From Sphingobacterium alkalisoli (GTDB lineage: Bacteria; Bacteroidota; Bacteroidia; Sphingobacteriales; Sphingobacteriaceae): DNA of 64,000 nt. This document shows, one piece after another, positions 52,795-62,700 of this stretch. The stretch spans positions 124,001-188,000 of the forward strand of contig NZ_SUKA01000002.1 in the NCBI RefSeq assembly GCF_005049105.1, read 5' to 3'. How positions within the stretch are numbered: position 1 is the stretch's first letter; each line of letters opens with the position of its first letter. Made by a program: the position numbers and the translations under genes. The notes below the pieces were generated by a model. That model ran no database searches and had not been told where the DNA came from. It saw nothing but the letters and a program-made list of their open reading frames with translations.

Positions 52795-55407
52795 ATGACC
52801 AGTAGAGAAATACGCGAGGCTTATTTGAATTTTTTCAAAAGTAAATCCCATCATATTGTGCCATCAGCACCTGTTGTAGTAAAGAATGATCCCACACTGA
52901 TGTTTACCAACGCGGGAATGAATCAGTTTAAGGATTTGTTTTTAGGAGAAGCCGCCGTTAAATATCCGCGTGTTACAGATACACAACGCTGCCTCAGGGT
53001 TTCCGGAAAACATAACGATTTGGAAGAAGTGGGGATAGATACCTACCACCATACCTTGTTTGAAATGCTAGGGAACTGGTCCTTCGGTGATTATTTTAAA
53101 AAGGATGCTATTGCTTGGGCTTGGGAGTTGCTTACAGAATTATATAAACTGGATAAGCACAAATTATACGTCACCATTTTCGAAGGTGATGCTTCGGAAG
53201 GGTTGGAACGTGATCATGAAGCCTTTGAATTTTGGAGCACACATATAGGGGAGGATCGTATTCTCTTAGGGAACAAAAAGGATAATTTTTGGGAGATGGG
53301 TGATACCGGACCTTGTGGACCTTGTTCCGAAATTCATTACGATATGCGTCCGGATGCAGAGCGGGCATTGATTGGCGGACAAGAACTGGTTAATGCAGAT
53401 CATCCGCAGGTTATTGAAATATGGAACTTGGTATTCATGCAGTTTAATCGCTTGAAAAGTGGAAATCTCGAACCTCTTCCGGCAAAGCATGTTGATACCG
53501 GTATGGGGTTTGAAAGGCTTGTGCGTGCCATACAGAGCAAAACCTCCAATTACGATACGGATGTTTTTCAGCCATTGATAACTTATATAGCAGATAAAGC
53601 AAATATAAAATACGGTACAGACGAAAAAACCGATATCGCAATGCGGGTCCTGTCGGATCATATTCGGGCCGTGAGCTTCGCTATTGCAGATGGACAGCTA
53701 CCTTCCAATAATAAGGCGGGGTACGTTATTCGAAGAATCCTCCGTCGTGCGGTGCGCTATGCCTATACCTTCTTAAACTTCAAAAATCCGTTCTTTCACG
53801 AGTTGGTCCCCCTGTTAGCAGACCAATTTAAAGGTGTATTTGACGAACTCTACCAACAGCAGGATTTTGTAGCGAAAGTAATATTAGAGGAAGAAGTTTC
53901 GTTCTTACGTACATTGACGACAGGCATCCAACGTTTTGAAAACTATGCAGCAGACCACATATCAGTCGATGGCGATTTTGCATTTGAATTGTTCGATACA
54001 TATGGATTCCCCATCGATTTAACAGATCTTCTGGCGCGCGAAAAAGGTATCTCGGTAGATATGGGCGCATTCCATGTAGCCTTAAACAGACAAAAGGACC
54101 GGTCTCGAGCGGCCACGGTTATTGATGCCGGAGATTGGATTGTTGTCGGAGAGGAAACCGATGTGGATTTTATTGGCTATGACCTGCTGACTGCAAAAAC
54201 TGAAATCATCAAATACCGTAAAGTCACCGCGAAAGGGAAAGATCAGTATCAATTGGTGTTATCGGTTACACCTTTTTATGCCGAAGGCGGTGGGCAGGTT
54301 GGAGATACAGGAGTACTTGTTTCCGAATCAGGTGAGACGATATATGTGACAGATACGAAAAAAGAAAATGGCCTTATTATCCATTTCGTGGATAAATTGC
54401 CAGCATCTTTCGAAGGTTTTTTTGAGGCAAGTGTAGATAGGGATAAAAGATTGGATTCGGAGAGTAACCACTCTGCTACACATCTATTGCATGCTGCGTT
54501 GAAGCAGGTGCTGGGTGAACATGTAAACCAAAAAGGGTCTTTAGTCTCTCCTGATATTTTACGATTTGATATTTCTCATTTTTCAAAAGTCACCGAGGAG
54601 GAAATCAAGCAAGTTGAAGATATAGTCAATACCAAGATTCGTGAAAATATCGTACTGAAAGAGGAAAGGCAGGTACCTTATCAGCAGGCGGTCAACGCTG
54701 GGGTTACCGCTTTATTTGGTGAAAAATATGGAGACTATGTACGCGTCATCACATTTGAGGACGACTTTTCTAAAGAACTTTGCGGGGGTACACATGTGAA
54801 AGCGACAGGGCAGATTGGATTTTTTAAGATTGTTTCTGAATCGGCAGTAGCAGCCGGAGTAAGACGTATCGAAGCAATTACAGGTACAAAAGCTGCTGCG
54901 GTAATTAGGGAGCACTTTGAACTGTTTCAACATGTGAAAGATCTTTTAAATAACCCCAAAGATTTTGTGTCGGCTATTGGTAAAATCGTGGAAGAGAACA
55001 GTGCGTTGCGAAAAGAGATCGAACATACGATACGAGAGCGGTCGTTAGCCCTGAAAAATGATCTTGAAGCAAAATTCGAAAATATAAACGGCGTTAGTTT
55101 TTTATCTACCGTGGTGGATCTTCCGAACGCCGAGGCCGTGAAAACATTAGCCTATGCCTTGAAAGGAGCGATAAGTAATTTGTTTTTGGTGCTGGGTGCA
55201 AATTTTGAAGGGAAGCCAAGTTTGACTGTAGTTATCTCGGATGAATTAGCGAAGGAAAAAGGATGGAACGCGGGTAATGTTGTTAGAGATCTGGCTAAGG
55301 ATATACAAGGCGGCGGCGGTGGGCAACCTTTTTTCGCTACGGCGGGAGGGAAGGATGCATCAGGATTGGATAAAGCTATCCAACGGGCAAGAACGTTTGT
55401 GGATTAA
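52795..55407 (+). CDS. alaS: Alanine--tRNA ligase
   Basis: 870-residue class II synthetase that charges tRNA-Ala. The catalytic domain has motif sequences RVTDTQRCLRVSGKHNDLEEVG and the class II core to about residue 250. The editing domain carries the HSATHLLH metal site (about 561-568) and the distal CGGTHV (about 662-667). The C-terminal DHHA1 domain ends with GGGGGQPFFATAGGKD (about 841-857). Length is normal. A lipoprotein TlpA gene starts 10 bases after the stop. Confidence 0.97.
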   Translation: MTSREIREAYLNFFKSKSHHIVPSAPVVVKNDPTLMFTNAGMNQFKDLFLGEAAVKYPRVTDTQRCLRVSGKHNDLEEVGIDTYHHTLFEMLGNWSFGDYFKKDAIAWAWELLTELYKLDKHKLYVTIFEGDASEGLERDHEAFEFWSTHIGEDRILLGNKKDNFWEMGDTGPCGPCSEIHYDMRPDAERALIGGQELVNADHPQVIEIWNLVFMQFNRLKSGNLEPLPAKHVDTGMGFERLVRAIQSKTSNYDTDVFQPLITYIADKANIKYGTDEKTDIAMRVLSDHIRAVSFAIADGQLPSNNKAGYVIRRILRRAVRYAYTFLNFKNPFFHELVPLLADQFKGVFDELYQQQDFVAKVILEEEVSFLRTLTTGIQRFENYAADHISVDGDFAFELFDTYGFPIDLTDLLAREKGISVDMGAFHVALNRQKDRSRAATVIDAGDWIVVGEETDVDFIGYDLLTAKTEIIKYRKVTAKGKDQYQLVLSVTPFYAEGGGQVGDTGVLVSESGETIYVTDTKKENGLIIHFVDKLPASFEGFFEASVDRDKRLDSESNHSATHLLHAALKQVLGEHVNQKGSLVSPDILRFDISHFSKVTEEEIKQVEDIVNTKIRENIVLKEERQVPYQQAVNAGVTALFGEKYGDYVRVITFEDDFSKELCGGTHVKATGQIGFFKIVSESAVAAGVRRIEAITGTKAAAVIREHFELFQHVKDLLNNPKDFVSAIGKIVEENSALRKEIEHTIRERSLALKNDLEAKFENINGVSFLSTVVDLPNAEAVKTLAYALKGAISNLFLVLGANFEGKPSLTVVISDELAKEKGWNAGNVVRDLAKDIQGGGGGQPFFATAGGKDASGLDKAIQRARTFVD

Positions 55408-55417
55408 TCATATAAGG

Positions 55418-56515
55418 ATGAAAGCAAGGAGATTTGTGGTAGGTTTAGTAGGACTCTTCGCATTATGGAGTTGTGGTCAACAGGATGTTATATCCATTTC
55501 AGGACAAATAAATAATCCGGGTAATACGAAGGTAGTTGCTTTTTATGAAGGTGATCGTAAATTGGATTCTGTCTTCTTAGGCGACCAGAATAAGTTTAAA
55601 TTTGAACGGGCAGCGACGCAACCGAGACTTTTGTCTGTCGAAGTAGGGAAAAATAGATATCCTATTATATTGAGTCCCGGTGAAAAGGTGCAATTTGTAA
55701 CGGATCTTCAAGACCCAGAACAATATGATATTGTTGGATCTGAACTGTCATTAAAATTACGGGAATTTGCACCTGTCAAACGTCGAAAAGAGTTTATTCA
55801 GGACTCCCTGCAGGCTTCCTTTGTCAAAGCTACCGCCGGAAAATCGGAAACTGAAATTGAAAATTTGCGCGCGGAATACCTGGCGTCTTTTAAGCAAGAG
55901 CTGAGTTACTATACGAAGAGCGTTGTCGATTTTGCGCGTCAAAATCAAAACCTAGCAGGATTCTACGCTATACGCACCCTGGATCCCGAGATCGCAGAGC
56001 AGGAAATCATTGCGTATGCGGAACAGATAGACGATCAATTTACCGAAAATAGATATGTAAACCAATTCAAAGAAGAGGCGGCTAAGTTAAAGTTACTCGC
56101 CGTAGGGCAACGGGCGCCCGATTTTGAGGCGTATACACCGGATAATAAAGTCGTGAAGCTGTCTGATTACAAAGGCAAGTTAACATTGGTAGATTTCTGG
56201 GCATCATGGTGCGTACCCTGTCGTAAAGAGAATCCAAATATCGTACGTTTATACAATCAGTATAAGGATAAGGGATTTACAGTATTGGGTGTTTCTTTTG
56301 ATAATAATCCAGGCTCCTGGATACGAGCCATCGAAGAAGACAAGCTAATATGGACAAATATTTCAGATTTGAAGGCTTGGAGTTCAGATCTCGTGATCAC
56401 CTACCGGATAAAAGCAATCCCGGCATCTGTTTTAGTTGATGCGAACGGAAATATAGTTGCTAAAAACTTACGAGGTAAAGAACTGGAAGTTTTTTTAGAT
56501 AATGCATTAAATTAG
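55418..56515 (+). CDS. DUF4369-TlpA lipoprotein disulfide reductase
   Basis: About 365 residues from ATG 55418 (MKARRFVVGL); in-frame codons before this lie inside alaS. The lipobox LWSC is at about residue 21. A DUF4369 beta domain (about 25-120, ISGQINNPGNTKV) and a helical linker precede a thioredoxin-like domain (about 225-365) with redox motif DFWASWCVPCRKENP. It probably reduces disulfides or matures cytochromes in the periplasm. It may be co-transcribed with alaS; the regulator after it has its own Pho-like box. Confidence 0.88.
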   Translation: MKARRFVVGLVGLFALWSCGQQDVISISGQINNPGNTKVVAFYEGDRKLDSVFLGDQNKFKFERAATQPRLLSVEVGKNRYPIILSPGEKVQFVTDLQDPEQYDIVGSELSLKLREFAPVKRRKEFIQDSLQASFVKATAGKSETEIENLRAEYLASFKQELSYYTKSVVDFARQNQNLAGFYAIRTLDPEIAEQEIIAYAEQIDDQFTENRYVNQFKEEAAKLKLLAVGQRAPDFEAYTPDNKVVKLSDYKGKLTLVDFWASWCVPCRKENPNIVRLYNQYKDKGFTVLGVSFDNNPGSWIRAIEEDKLIWTNISDLKAWSSDLVITYRIKAIPASVLVDANGNIVAKNLRGKELEVFLDNALN

Positions 56516-56551
56516 AGACGCTTTATTAATTTATTAAGTTTATTTTAAGGC

Positions 56552-56590
56552 TTAACAATTTCATAACATTTTGTTAACTTTATCTTACCA
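56552..56590 (+). promoter_or_regulatory. Four-unit 11-bp-phased TTAACA box (Pho-box-like)
   Basis: TTAACA (56552), ATAACA (56563), TTAACT (56574), TTACCA (56585), each exactly 11 bases apart. It ends 31 bases before the response-regulator start, suggesting autoregulation. The same pattern and spacing occurs at 17069-17129. Confidence 0.7.
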
Positions 56591-56621
56591 TAAAGTACAT
56601 ACTTTTAATAAAAAAACAAAT

Positions 56622-57311
56622 ATGAGCGTCAAGCAGAAAATACTTGTGGTAGATGACGAGAAAGACATCTTGGATTTGGTATCTTACAATTTAGAAAGAG
56701 AAGGTTATCAGGTTTATACGGCTGCTAATGGAAAGTTAGCGATCGAAAGGGCTAAAGAAGTCAATCCTGATTTGATTATCTTGGACGTTATGATGCCTGT
56801 AATGGATGGCATCGAGGCATGTCGCATTATGCGTTCTTTGCCTGAATTCAAACATACATTTATGGTGTTTTTGACAGCGAGAAGCGAGGAGTATTCTGAA
56901 ATTGCGGGTTTCCATGTGGGCGCCGACGATTATATCGCAAAACCAATTAAGCCACGTGCATTGATGTCTCGTATTAATGCCATACTACGAAGAAATACCT
57001 CAGAGTCCGTAGAAGACGAAACGGATAAACTTGAAATCATGGACTTGGTCATTGATCGGGATTCGTTCGTCGTTTACCGTGGTGCTGGAAAAATTGTTTT
57101 AGCAAAAAAAGAATTTGAGCTTCTTTATCTACTGGCATCGAAACCCAACAAGGTCTTCACCCGAGAACAGATTTTGAAGGCGATATGGGAAGACTCTGTC
57201 GTGGTGACGAATAGAACAATAGATGTACATATACGGAAGCTACGTGAAAAAATAGGCGAAAACTACGTTTCCACCGTAAAAGGTGTCGGATATAAATTCG
57301 ATTTAAACTAG
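56622..57311 (+). CDS. OmpR/PhoB-type response regulator without adjacent kinase
   Basis: 229 residues from ATG 56622 (MSVKQKILVVDDE); an in-frame TTG at 56571 lies within the TTAACA box and is not credible. Receiver domain: acidic pair DD (11-12), phospho-acceptor D55 (IILDVMMPV), K in AKPIKP; winged-helix DNA-binding domain from about 130, ending STVKGVGYKFDL. No histidine kinase lies next to it; a strong terminator follows. The upstream 11-bp-phased TTAACA box makes a PhoB-like phosphate regulator the best guess. Confidence 0.9.
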   Translation: MSVKQKILVVDDEKDILDLVSYNLEREGYQVYTAANGKLAIERAKEVNPDLIILDVMMPVMDGIEACRIMRSLPEFKHTFMVFLTARSEEYSEIAGFHVGADDYIAKPIKPRALMSRINAILRRNTSESVEDETDKLEIMDLVIDRDSFVVYRGAGKIVLAKKEFELLYLLASKPNKVFTREQILKAIWEDSVVVTNRTIDVHIRKLREKIGENYVSTVKGVGYKFDLN

Positions 57312-57329
57312 AAACATAAACTACTTGAG

Positions 57330-57359
57330 AACCACCTTCCTTAGAGGTGGTTTTTTTTT
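57330..57359 (+). terminator. Terminator of the PhoB-like regulator gene
   Basis: 8-bp stem AACCACCT with AGGTGGTT, 7-base loop, followed by a T9 run including the stem end. 19 bases after the stop codon. Confidence 0.8.
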
Positions 57360-57522
57360 GTGGGTGAAAATCTTACCTAAAAACAGCCATTTGTAAACAT
57401 TTTTACTGTTTTCTAAAACATCTGTATCACATTTTCCAAAGCAACTCTTCCTACCTTTACCCTTGTACGATGTAGTATTTAAGCTATTCGTATGGAATTA
57501 TAAACTGTTGTAATAAATCGTA

Positions 57523-60030
57523 ATGAAAATTTTGCTGATGCTATTTAAGAGTTTGGTATGGGGCATTGCTTTTATATGTGCGACCTTTGACGTACATGGC
57601 CAACAAATCCAGTCCTTCGTCCAGACGTTTAGAACTCCGGGTTATTTGCCGTTGGCAAAGAATGGGATACCAATCCCTTTTATATATGACTCGAATGATC
57701 ACAAGGGTGTTATCAGAGCGATAGACAACCTCAAAGAAGATTTTAAGCGGGTGACAAACAATTATCCAAGTGAAGATGGATATAGCTATAGTATTATTAT
57801 CGGAACTGTAGGGCACTCGTCCATGATCGATAGGCTTATTAAAGAGAAAAAAATAGAAAAGGAATCGTTACACGGAAAGAATGAGAAATTTATTATCCAG
57901 ACGATTGCCAACCCAACGACTGGAATTGATTCAGCCTTGGTCATTGCCGGCAGTGATAAACGGGGTACCATATATGGTATCTACGAATTATCAGCACAAA
58001 TTGGGGTCTCGCCGTGGTATTATTGGGCAGATGTACCCGTCGAAAAGCATTCTGATCTGTACGTGAAACCTGGTTTCTATACGCAGGGCGAACCTGCTGT
58101 GCAATACCGCGGCATCTTCTTAAATGACGAGGCACCGGCACTTAGTGGCTGGGCACGAGCTACTTTCGGAGGATACAATCATCAATTCTACGAAAAGGTA
58201 TTTGAACTCTTGCTACGCCTAAAAGCTAATTTTTTATGGCCCGCAATGTGGGGAAATGCTTTTTATGACGATGACCCACGTAATGGTGAATTGGCAGATG
58301 AAATAGGGATTGTAATGAGTACTTCGCATCACGAACCTATGGCACGTGCACAACAGGAATGGAAACGATACGGAAATGCAGGTGCGTGGGACTACGGTAA
58401 GAACGAAAAAGGACTGCAGGAATTTTGGCGCGGCGGAATGCAACGGACGAAAGATTGGGAAAGCATTATCACCCTTGCGATGCGAGGAGATGGCGATGAG
58501 CCGATGAGTGAAGACCAGAATATAGGACTGCTGGAGAAAATAGTAAAAGATCAACGAAAGATAATTGAAGAGGTAACCGGCAAAAAGGCGGAGGAAACAC
58601 CTCAAGTATGGGCCCTATATAAAGAAGTGCAAGATTATTATGATGCCGGGATGCGCGTACCCGACGATGTGACCTTGCTATTTTGCGATGACAACTGGGG
58701 AAATGTACGAAAATTACCAGAGCTGAATGCGAAGAAGAGAAAAGGTGGTTATGGCATGTATTATCATTTTGATTATGTAGGTGCGCCACGCAATTCAAAG
58801 TGGTTAAATGTAACTCAGACGCAGCGGGTGTGGGAACAGATGAACCTAACCTATCAACACGGAGTAGATCGAATATGGATCGTCAATGTCGGTGATTTGA
58901 AACCGATGGAATATCCGATTTCATTTTTTTTGGATATGGCTTGGAATCCCAATCAATTTAATCCTTCCAATTTATTGACGCATACAGAGGAATGGTGTGC
59001 ACAGCAATTTGGAGAGAAATATGCGAAGGAGGCTGCTCGCCTTATCGATACCTATTCGAAGTATAATCATCGTATTACACCAGAACTTTTAGACCACAGA
59101 ACATTTAGCCTACAGCATTATGATGAATTTGAACGGGTAGTAACCGATTATCGCAGCTTGCTAATCGACGCGATGCGCCTATACAACATCATCCCGAATC
59201 AATATAAGGACGCTTTTGATCAATTGGTGCTGTTTCCGATTAACGGTATGTCGAATCTGTATGATCTATATTATGCAAAAGCTAAAAATGAATATCATGC
59301 TTCAAAGAAGGATGTTCAAGCAAACTATTGGGCCGATAAAGTGAAAGAAGGTTTCCAGCGTGATTCGTTGTTGACCCAGCATTTCAATAGCATAGCGGAT
59401 GGTAAATGGAAACACATGATGGATCAGGTGAGGATTGGGTATAAAAGTTGGAACAATCCACCGCATAGTATTATACCAAGCGTAACTTATGTAGATTCTG
59501 GGGCGGTGAAGGTAGCGAAAAAAGTTTTTGTGGAAAATGATGGCTATGTATCTATAGAAGTGATGAACTATGCGGAGGCACATGATTCAAAAGATGTGAA
59601 ATGGACGGAGATACCTAATCTAGGAAAGACTGAATCGGCGCTGACAACCATGCCGGTAACTGCAGCACTGGATGAACAGGTATATGTCGAGTACAAAGTA
59701 GATGTCGCAACGTCTGGAAAAGGACAGCTCACTGTGTTGACATCACCTACCTTGAATTTTAATGCCAATAAGGGTTTACGTTATGCGATTACAATCAACG
59801 ACGAACCGGAGCAGATTGTTAATATCAACGGGCATTATAAAGGTGAACTGGGGAGGTGGCAGGCTAACCGTATAATAGCGAGCAAAACAGATCATGAATT
59901 CAAGGAAGCAGGTGAATATACTATTCGTATACGCCCCTTGGAGCATGGTATCGTGATACAGAAATTGTTGTTGGATCTAGGTGGATTAAAACCGTCTTAT
60001 TTGGGCCCGCCACAAAGTGCACTGAAGTAG
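57523..60030 (+). CDS. GH115 alpha-glucuronidase
   Basis: 835 residues with a signal peptide cleaved near DVHGQ. The body matches glycoside hydrolase family 115: GVIRAIDNLKEDF and IIGTVGHSSMID near the N-terminus, VQYRGIFLNDEAPALSGW (about 195), LLRLKANFLWPAMWGNAFYDDD (about 230), STSHHEPMARAQQEW (about 268) and LLFCDDNWGNVRKLP (about 385). GH115 enzymes remove (methyl)glucuronic acid side chains from internal xylose units of glucuronoxylan. A near -7 sequence TACCTTTA is at 57452. First gene of the xylan cluster. Confidence 0.92.
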   Translation: MKILLMLFKSLVWGIAFICATFDVHGQQIQSFVQTFRTPGYLPLAKNGIPIPFIYDSNDHKGVIRAIDNLKEDFKRVTNNYPSEDGYSYSIIIGTVGHSSMIDRLIKEKKIEKESLHGKNEKFIIQTIANPTTGIDSALVIAGSDKRGTIYGIYELSAQIGVSPWYYWADVPVEKHSDLYVKPGFYTQGEPAVQYRGIFLNDEAPALSGWARATFGGYNHQFYEKVFELLLRLKANFLWPAMWGNAFYDDDPRNGELADEIGIVMSTSHHEPMARAQQEWKRYGNAGAWDYGKNEKGLQEFWRGGMQRTKDWESIITLAMRGDGDEPMSEDQNIGLLEKIVKDQRKIIEEVTGKKAEETPQVWALYKEVQDYYDAGMRVPDDVTLLFCDDNWGNVRKLPELNAKKRKGGYGMYYHFDYVGAPRNSKWLNVTQTQRVWEQMNLTYQHGVDRIWIVNVGDLKPMEYPISFFLDMAWNPNQFNPSNLLTHTEEWCAQQFGEKYAKEAARLIDTYSKYNHRITPELLDHRTFSLQHYDEFERVVTDYRSLLIDAMRLYNIIPNQYKDAFDQLVLFPINGMSNLYDLYYAKAKNEYHASKKDVQANYWADKVKEGFQRDSLLTQHFNSIADGKWKHMMDQVRIGYKSWNNPPHSIIPSVTYVDSGAVKVAKKVFVENDGYVSIEVMNYAEAHDSKDVKWTEIPNLGKTESALTTMPVTAALDEQVYVEYKVDVATSGKGQLTVLTSPTLNFNANKGLRYAITINDEPEQIVNINGHYKGELGRWQANRIIASKTDHEFKEAGEYTIRIRPLEHGIVIQKLLLDLGGLKPSYLGPPQSALK

Positions 60031-60102
60031 CTGACTTCAATATTGCATGTATCCGATGGCGAATCCATCTAGCAATAATCTGAGAATAACTTAACCGATA
60101 TA

Positions 60103-61515
60103 ATGAACGCTGAAACGAAAATATCAAATGAATTGAAAGGTTTTTATAAACTTTCGCAAGTGCAACGCATCGGGTTTGGTTCGGGGGATTTGGCTCAAAA
60201 CTTGATTTACCAAACTGTCTCGATGTACCTGCTTATTTTTTACACCAATGTATTTGGGATATCCGCCGCCGCCGCAGGTGTCATGTTTTTAGTAGTAAGG
60301 ATAGTAGATGTAATCTGGGATCCGATTGTAGGGGCATTTGTCGATAAGAGTAACCCAAAAATGGGTAAATATCGATCTTACCTTATTTTAGGAGGCGTAC
60401 CACTTACCGGCTTTGCTATACTTTGTTTTTGGAACGGCTTTTCGGGCTCACTGCTCTACGCTTATATAACTTATGTAGGCCTTTCTATGCTGTACACGCT
60501 AATCAATGTCCCCTATGGTGCTTTGAACGCGTCATTAACGCGTGATACAGATGAAATTACGAAGCTGACAGCTGTAAGGATGTTTATGGCAAACCTCGGT
60601 GGTTTGGCCGTTGGATATGGGGTGCCAATTGTTGTTCAACATTTTTCTCCGGATGGAAAGATTAACTCCAAAGAGTCTGGAGAAGCATGGTTTATTACAA
60701 TGACGATATATGCTGTCGTGGGCTTGGCGATGCTGATTTTTTGTTATACACAGACCAGGGAACGTGTGGTGATGAACGAAAAGGAGACCGAGAACGTAAA
60801 GGTTTCCGATTTATGGACTGAATTTAAACATAATGGCCCGTTGCGCGTGCTTGCATTCTTTTTTATCACCGCATTCGCGATGATGGCAATAGGAAATTCG
60901 GCTGGATCATATTATATGATTTATAACGTGCAAGCTCCAGATATGTTACCTTATTTCATGGCCTTGGGATCTATTCCCGCTTTCATTTTTATGCCTTTGG
61001 TTCCTGCTATTAAACGTGCAATAGGAAAGAAGCAGATGTTCTACGTGTTTTTGACCATTGCCATCGCTGGAATGGCAATGCTTTACATTATTTCTGTTGT
61101 ACCGGCCTTAAAAACTCAGATTTGGTTGGTATTGGTGGCACAGTTTGTAAAATCAACGGGAGTAATCGTTGCTACAGGATATATGTGGGCGCTAGTACCA
61201 GAGGTGATTTCTTACGGAGAACACGCTACAGGTAAACGTATTTCGGGTATTGTCAATGCCTTAACCGGTATTTTCTACAAGGCAGGAATGGCGTTGGGAG
61301 GTATTGTACCAGGATTGGTTTTGGCCTACGTCGGTTTTGATAAGGATAACACGACGGTACAGTCCGCATTTGCTGAACAAGGAATTTTATGGCTGGTGGC
61401 TATTATTCCGGCGCTGCTGCTGATTGTAGCGATGTTTGTCATCTCTAAATATGAACTGGAAGATGATCTAATCGATAAAATTAATCTTGAAATTGAAGCG
61501 AGACATAAAAATTAA
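60103..61515 (+). CDS. GPH-family sugar:cation symporter (xyloside type)
   Basis: 470 residues and about twelve transmembrane helices. The N-terminal motif FGSGDLAQNLIYQTVSMYLL and VDVIWDPIVGAFVDKSNPKMGKYR are diagnostic of the glycoside-pentoside-hexuronide:cation symporters (MelB/XynP/XylP class). Placed between GH115 and GH10, it probably imports xylo-oligosaccharides or aldouronic acids. Its presence instead of a SusC/SusD pair means outer-membrane entry must use another route. Confidence 0.9.
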   Translation: MNAETKISNELKGFYKLSQVQRIGFGSGDLAQNLIYQTVSMYLLIFYTNVFGISAAAAGVMFLVVRIVDVIWDPIVGAFVDKSNPKMGKYRSYLILGGVPLTGFAILCFWNGFSGSLLYAYITYVGLSMLYTLINVPYGALNASLTRDTDEITKLTAVRMFMANLGGLAVGYGVPIVVQHFSPDGKINSKESGEAWFITMTIYAVVGLAMLIFCYTQTRERVVMNEKETENVKVSDLWTEFKHNGPLRVLAFFFITAFAMMAIGNSAGSYYMIYNVQAPDMLPYFMALGSIPAFIFMPLVPAIKRAIGKKQMFYVFLTIAIAGMAMLYIISVVPALKTQIWLVLVAQFVKSTGVIVATGYMWALVPEVISYGEHATGKRISGIVNALTGIFYKAGMALGGIVPGLVLAYVGFDKDNTTVQSAFAEQGILWLVAIIPALLLIVAMFVISKYELEDDLIDKINLEIEARHKN

Positions 61516-61551
61516 TAATAGTAAAGGGATCAATAACAATACTAAACACGA

Positions 61552-62697
61552 ATGAGAATACGTAACACACTACTAATTGTTTGCACGATAGGTGCACTAC
61601 TCGCGTGCTCCTCGCAGGCTGGTCTTAAGAATGAGACGGAGACGGCTACATTGAAGGCCGCATTTAAAGATAAGTTTTACATCGGCACAGCCCTGAATCT
61701 CGATCAAATTTGGGAGCGTAACGCCGCGGCGGTCGAAGTCGTGAAAGAGCAGTTCAACTCTATTGTAGCAGAGAACTGCATGAAAAGTATGTACTTGCAA
61801 CCTCGCGAGGGAGAGTTTTATTTTAAAGACGCGGATCAATTTGTCGAATTTGGTGAAAAGAACAATATGCACCTCGTAGGACATACCTTGATCTGGCATT
61901 CGCAGGCTCCGAATTGGTTTTTCACGGACAAACAGGGAAATGAGGTTTCACGGGATGTGTTGATCGAGCGGATGCGTCAGCACATCACTACTGTGGTGTC
62001 GCGTTATAAGGGCCGGATCAAAGGATGGGACGTGGTGAACGAGGCCATACTAGATAATGGCGAATGGCGCGACAGTAAATTTTACAAGATTATCGGAAAA
62101 GATTTTATAAAACTTGCTTTTGAATTTGCACACGCGGCTGATCCGGAAGCTGAGCTGTACTACAACGATTATTCCACAGCAGTACCCAAAAAACGTGACG
62201 GTATCGTCAATATGGTTAGCGATCTGATTACGCAGGGTATTCGTGTAGACGGAATCGGTATGCAAGAACATCATCAATTGGATAACCCCTCTGTGCGAGA
62301 GGTTGAGAATACGATTTTGGCGTTTGCTAGCTTAGGGGTCCGCGTGATGGTTACCGAGATGGATATTACGGTGCTACCATCACCACGACGCAATATTGGG
62401 GCTGAAATCAGTGAGAATTTTACCTATAACAAGGAAATGAATCCCTATCCCGATGGATTGCCTGACGATAAGCTCAGCGAATTGAATGGCAGATATGTAG
62501 ATTTCTTTCGTCTATACTTAAAACATCAAGATAAAATTAGCCGTGTTACCGTATGGGGTGTGGGAGATGGTGATTCCTGGCGCAACGGATGGCCCATGCG
62601 AGGAAGAACAGATTATCCACTGCTTTTTGACCGGGAGTATAAACCTAAGTCTGTAGTTGCAGATCTTATTTCACTTACACAACATACTAATGACTGA
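61552..62697 (+). CDS. GH10 endo-1,4-beta-xylanase lipoprotein
   Basis: 381 residues. Lipobox LLAC (Cys 19) makes it an envelope lipoprotein. GH10 catalytic residues are visible: acid/base E164 in WDVVNEAI and nucleophile E269 in VTEMDI, plus HTLIWHSQAPNW and GDGDSWRNGWPM. It cleaves the xylan backbone. The GH43 gene follows 3 bases after the stop, so they are co-translated. Confidence 0.95.
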   Translation: MRIRNTLLIVCTIGALLACSSQAGLKNETETATLKAAFKDKFYIGTALNLDQIWERNAAAVEVVKEQFNSIVAENCMKSMYLQPREGEFYFKDADQFVEFGEKNNMHLVGHTLIWHSQAPNWFFTDKQGNEVSRDVLIERMRQHITTVVSRYKGRIKGWDVVNEAILDNGEWRDSKFYKIIGKDFIKLAFEFAHAADPEAELYYNDYSTAVPKKRDGIVNMVSDLITQGIRVDGIGMQEHHQLDNPSVREVENTILAFASLGVRVMVTEMDITVLPSPRRNIGAEISENFTYNKEMNPYPDGLPDDKLSELNGRYVDFFRLYLKHQDKISRVTVWGVGDGDSWRNGWPMRGRTDYPLLFDREYKPKSVVADLISLTQHTND

Positions 62698-62700
62698 CTT

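Noticed and set aside
55277..55417. Start of the DUF4369-TlpA gene within alaS
   Set aside because: The overlap would be over 130 bases and destroy the lipoprotein signal; ATG 55418 gives a clean lipobox.
56571..56621. Upstream TTG start for the PhoB-like regulator
   Set aside because: It falls inside the phased TTAACA box and would add 17 residues absent from the family; ATG 56622 gives the normal N-terminus.
57361..57420. Third Pho-like box upstream of the GH115 gene (TAAACA, TTACCT)
   Set aside because: The hexamers do not keep the 11-bp phase seen at 17069 and 56552.
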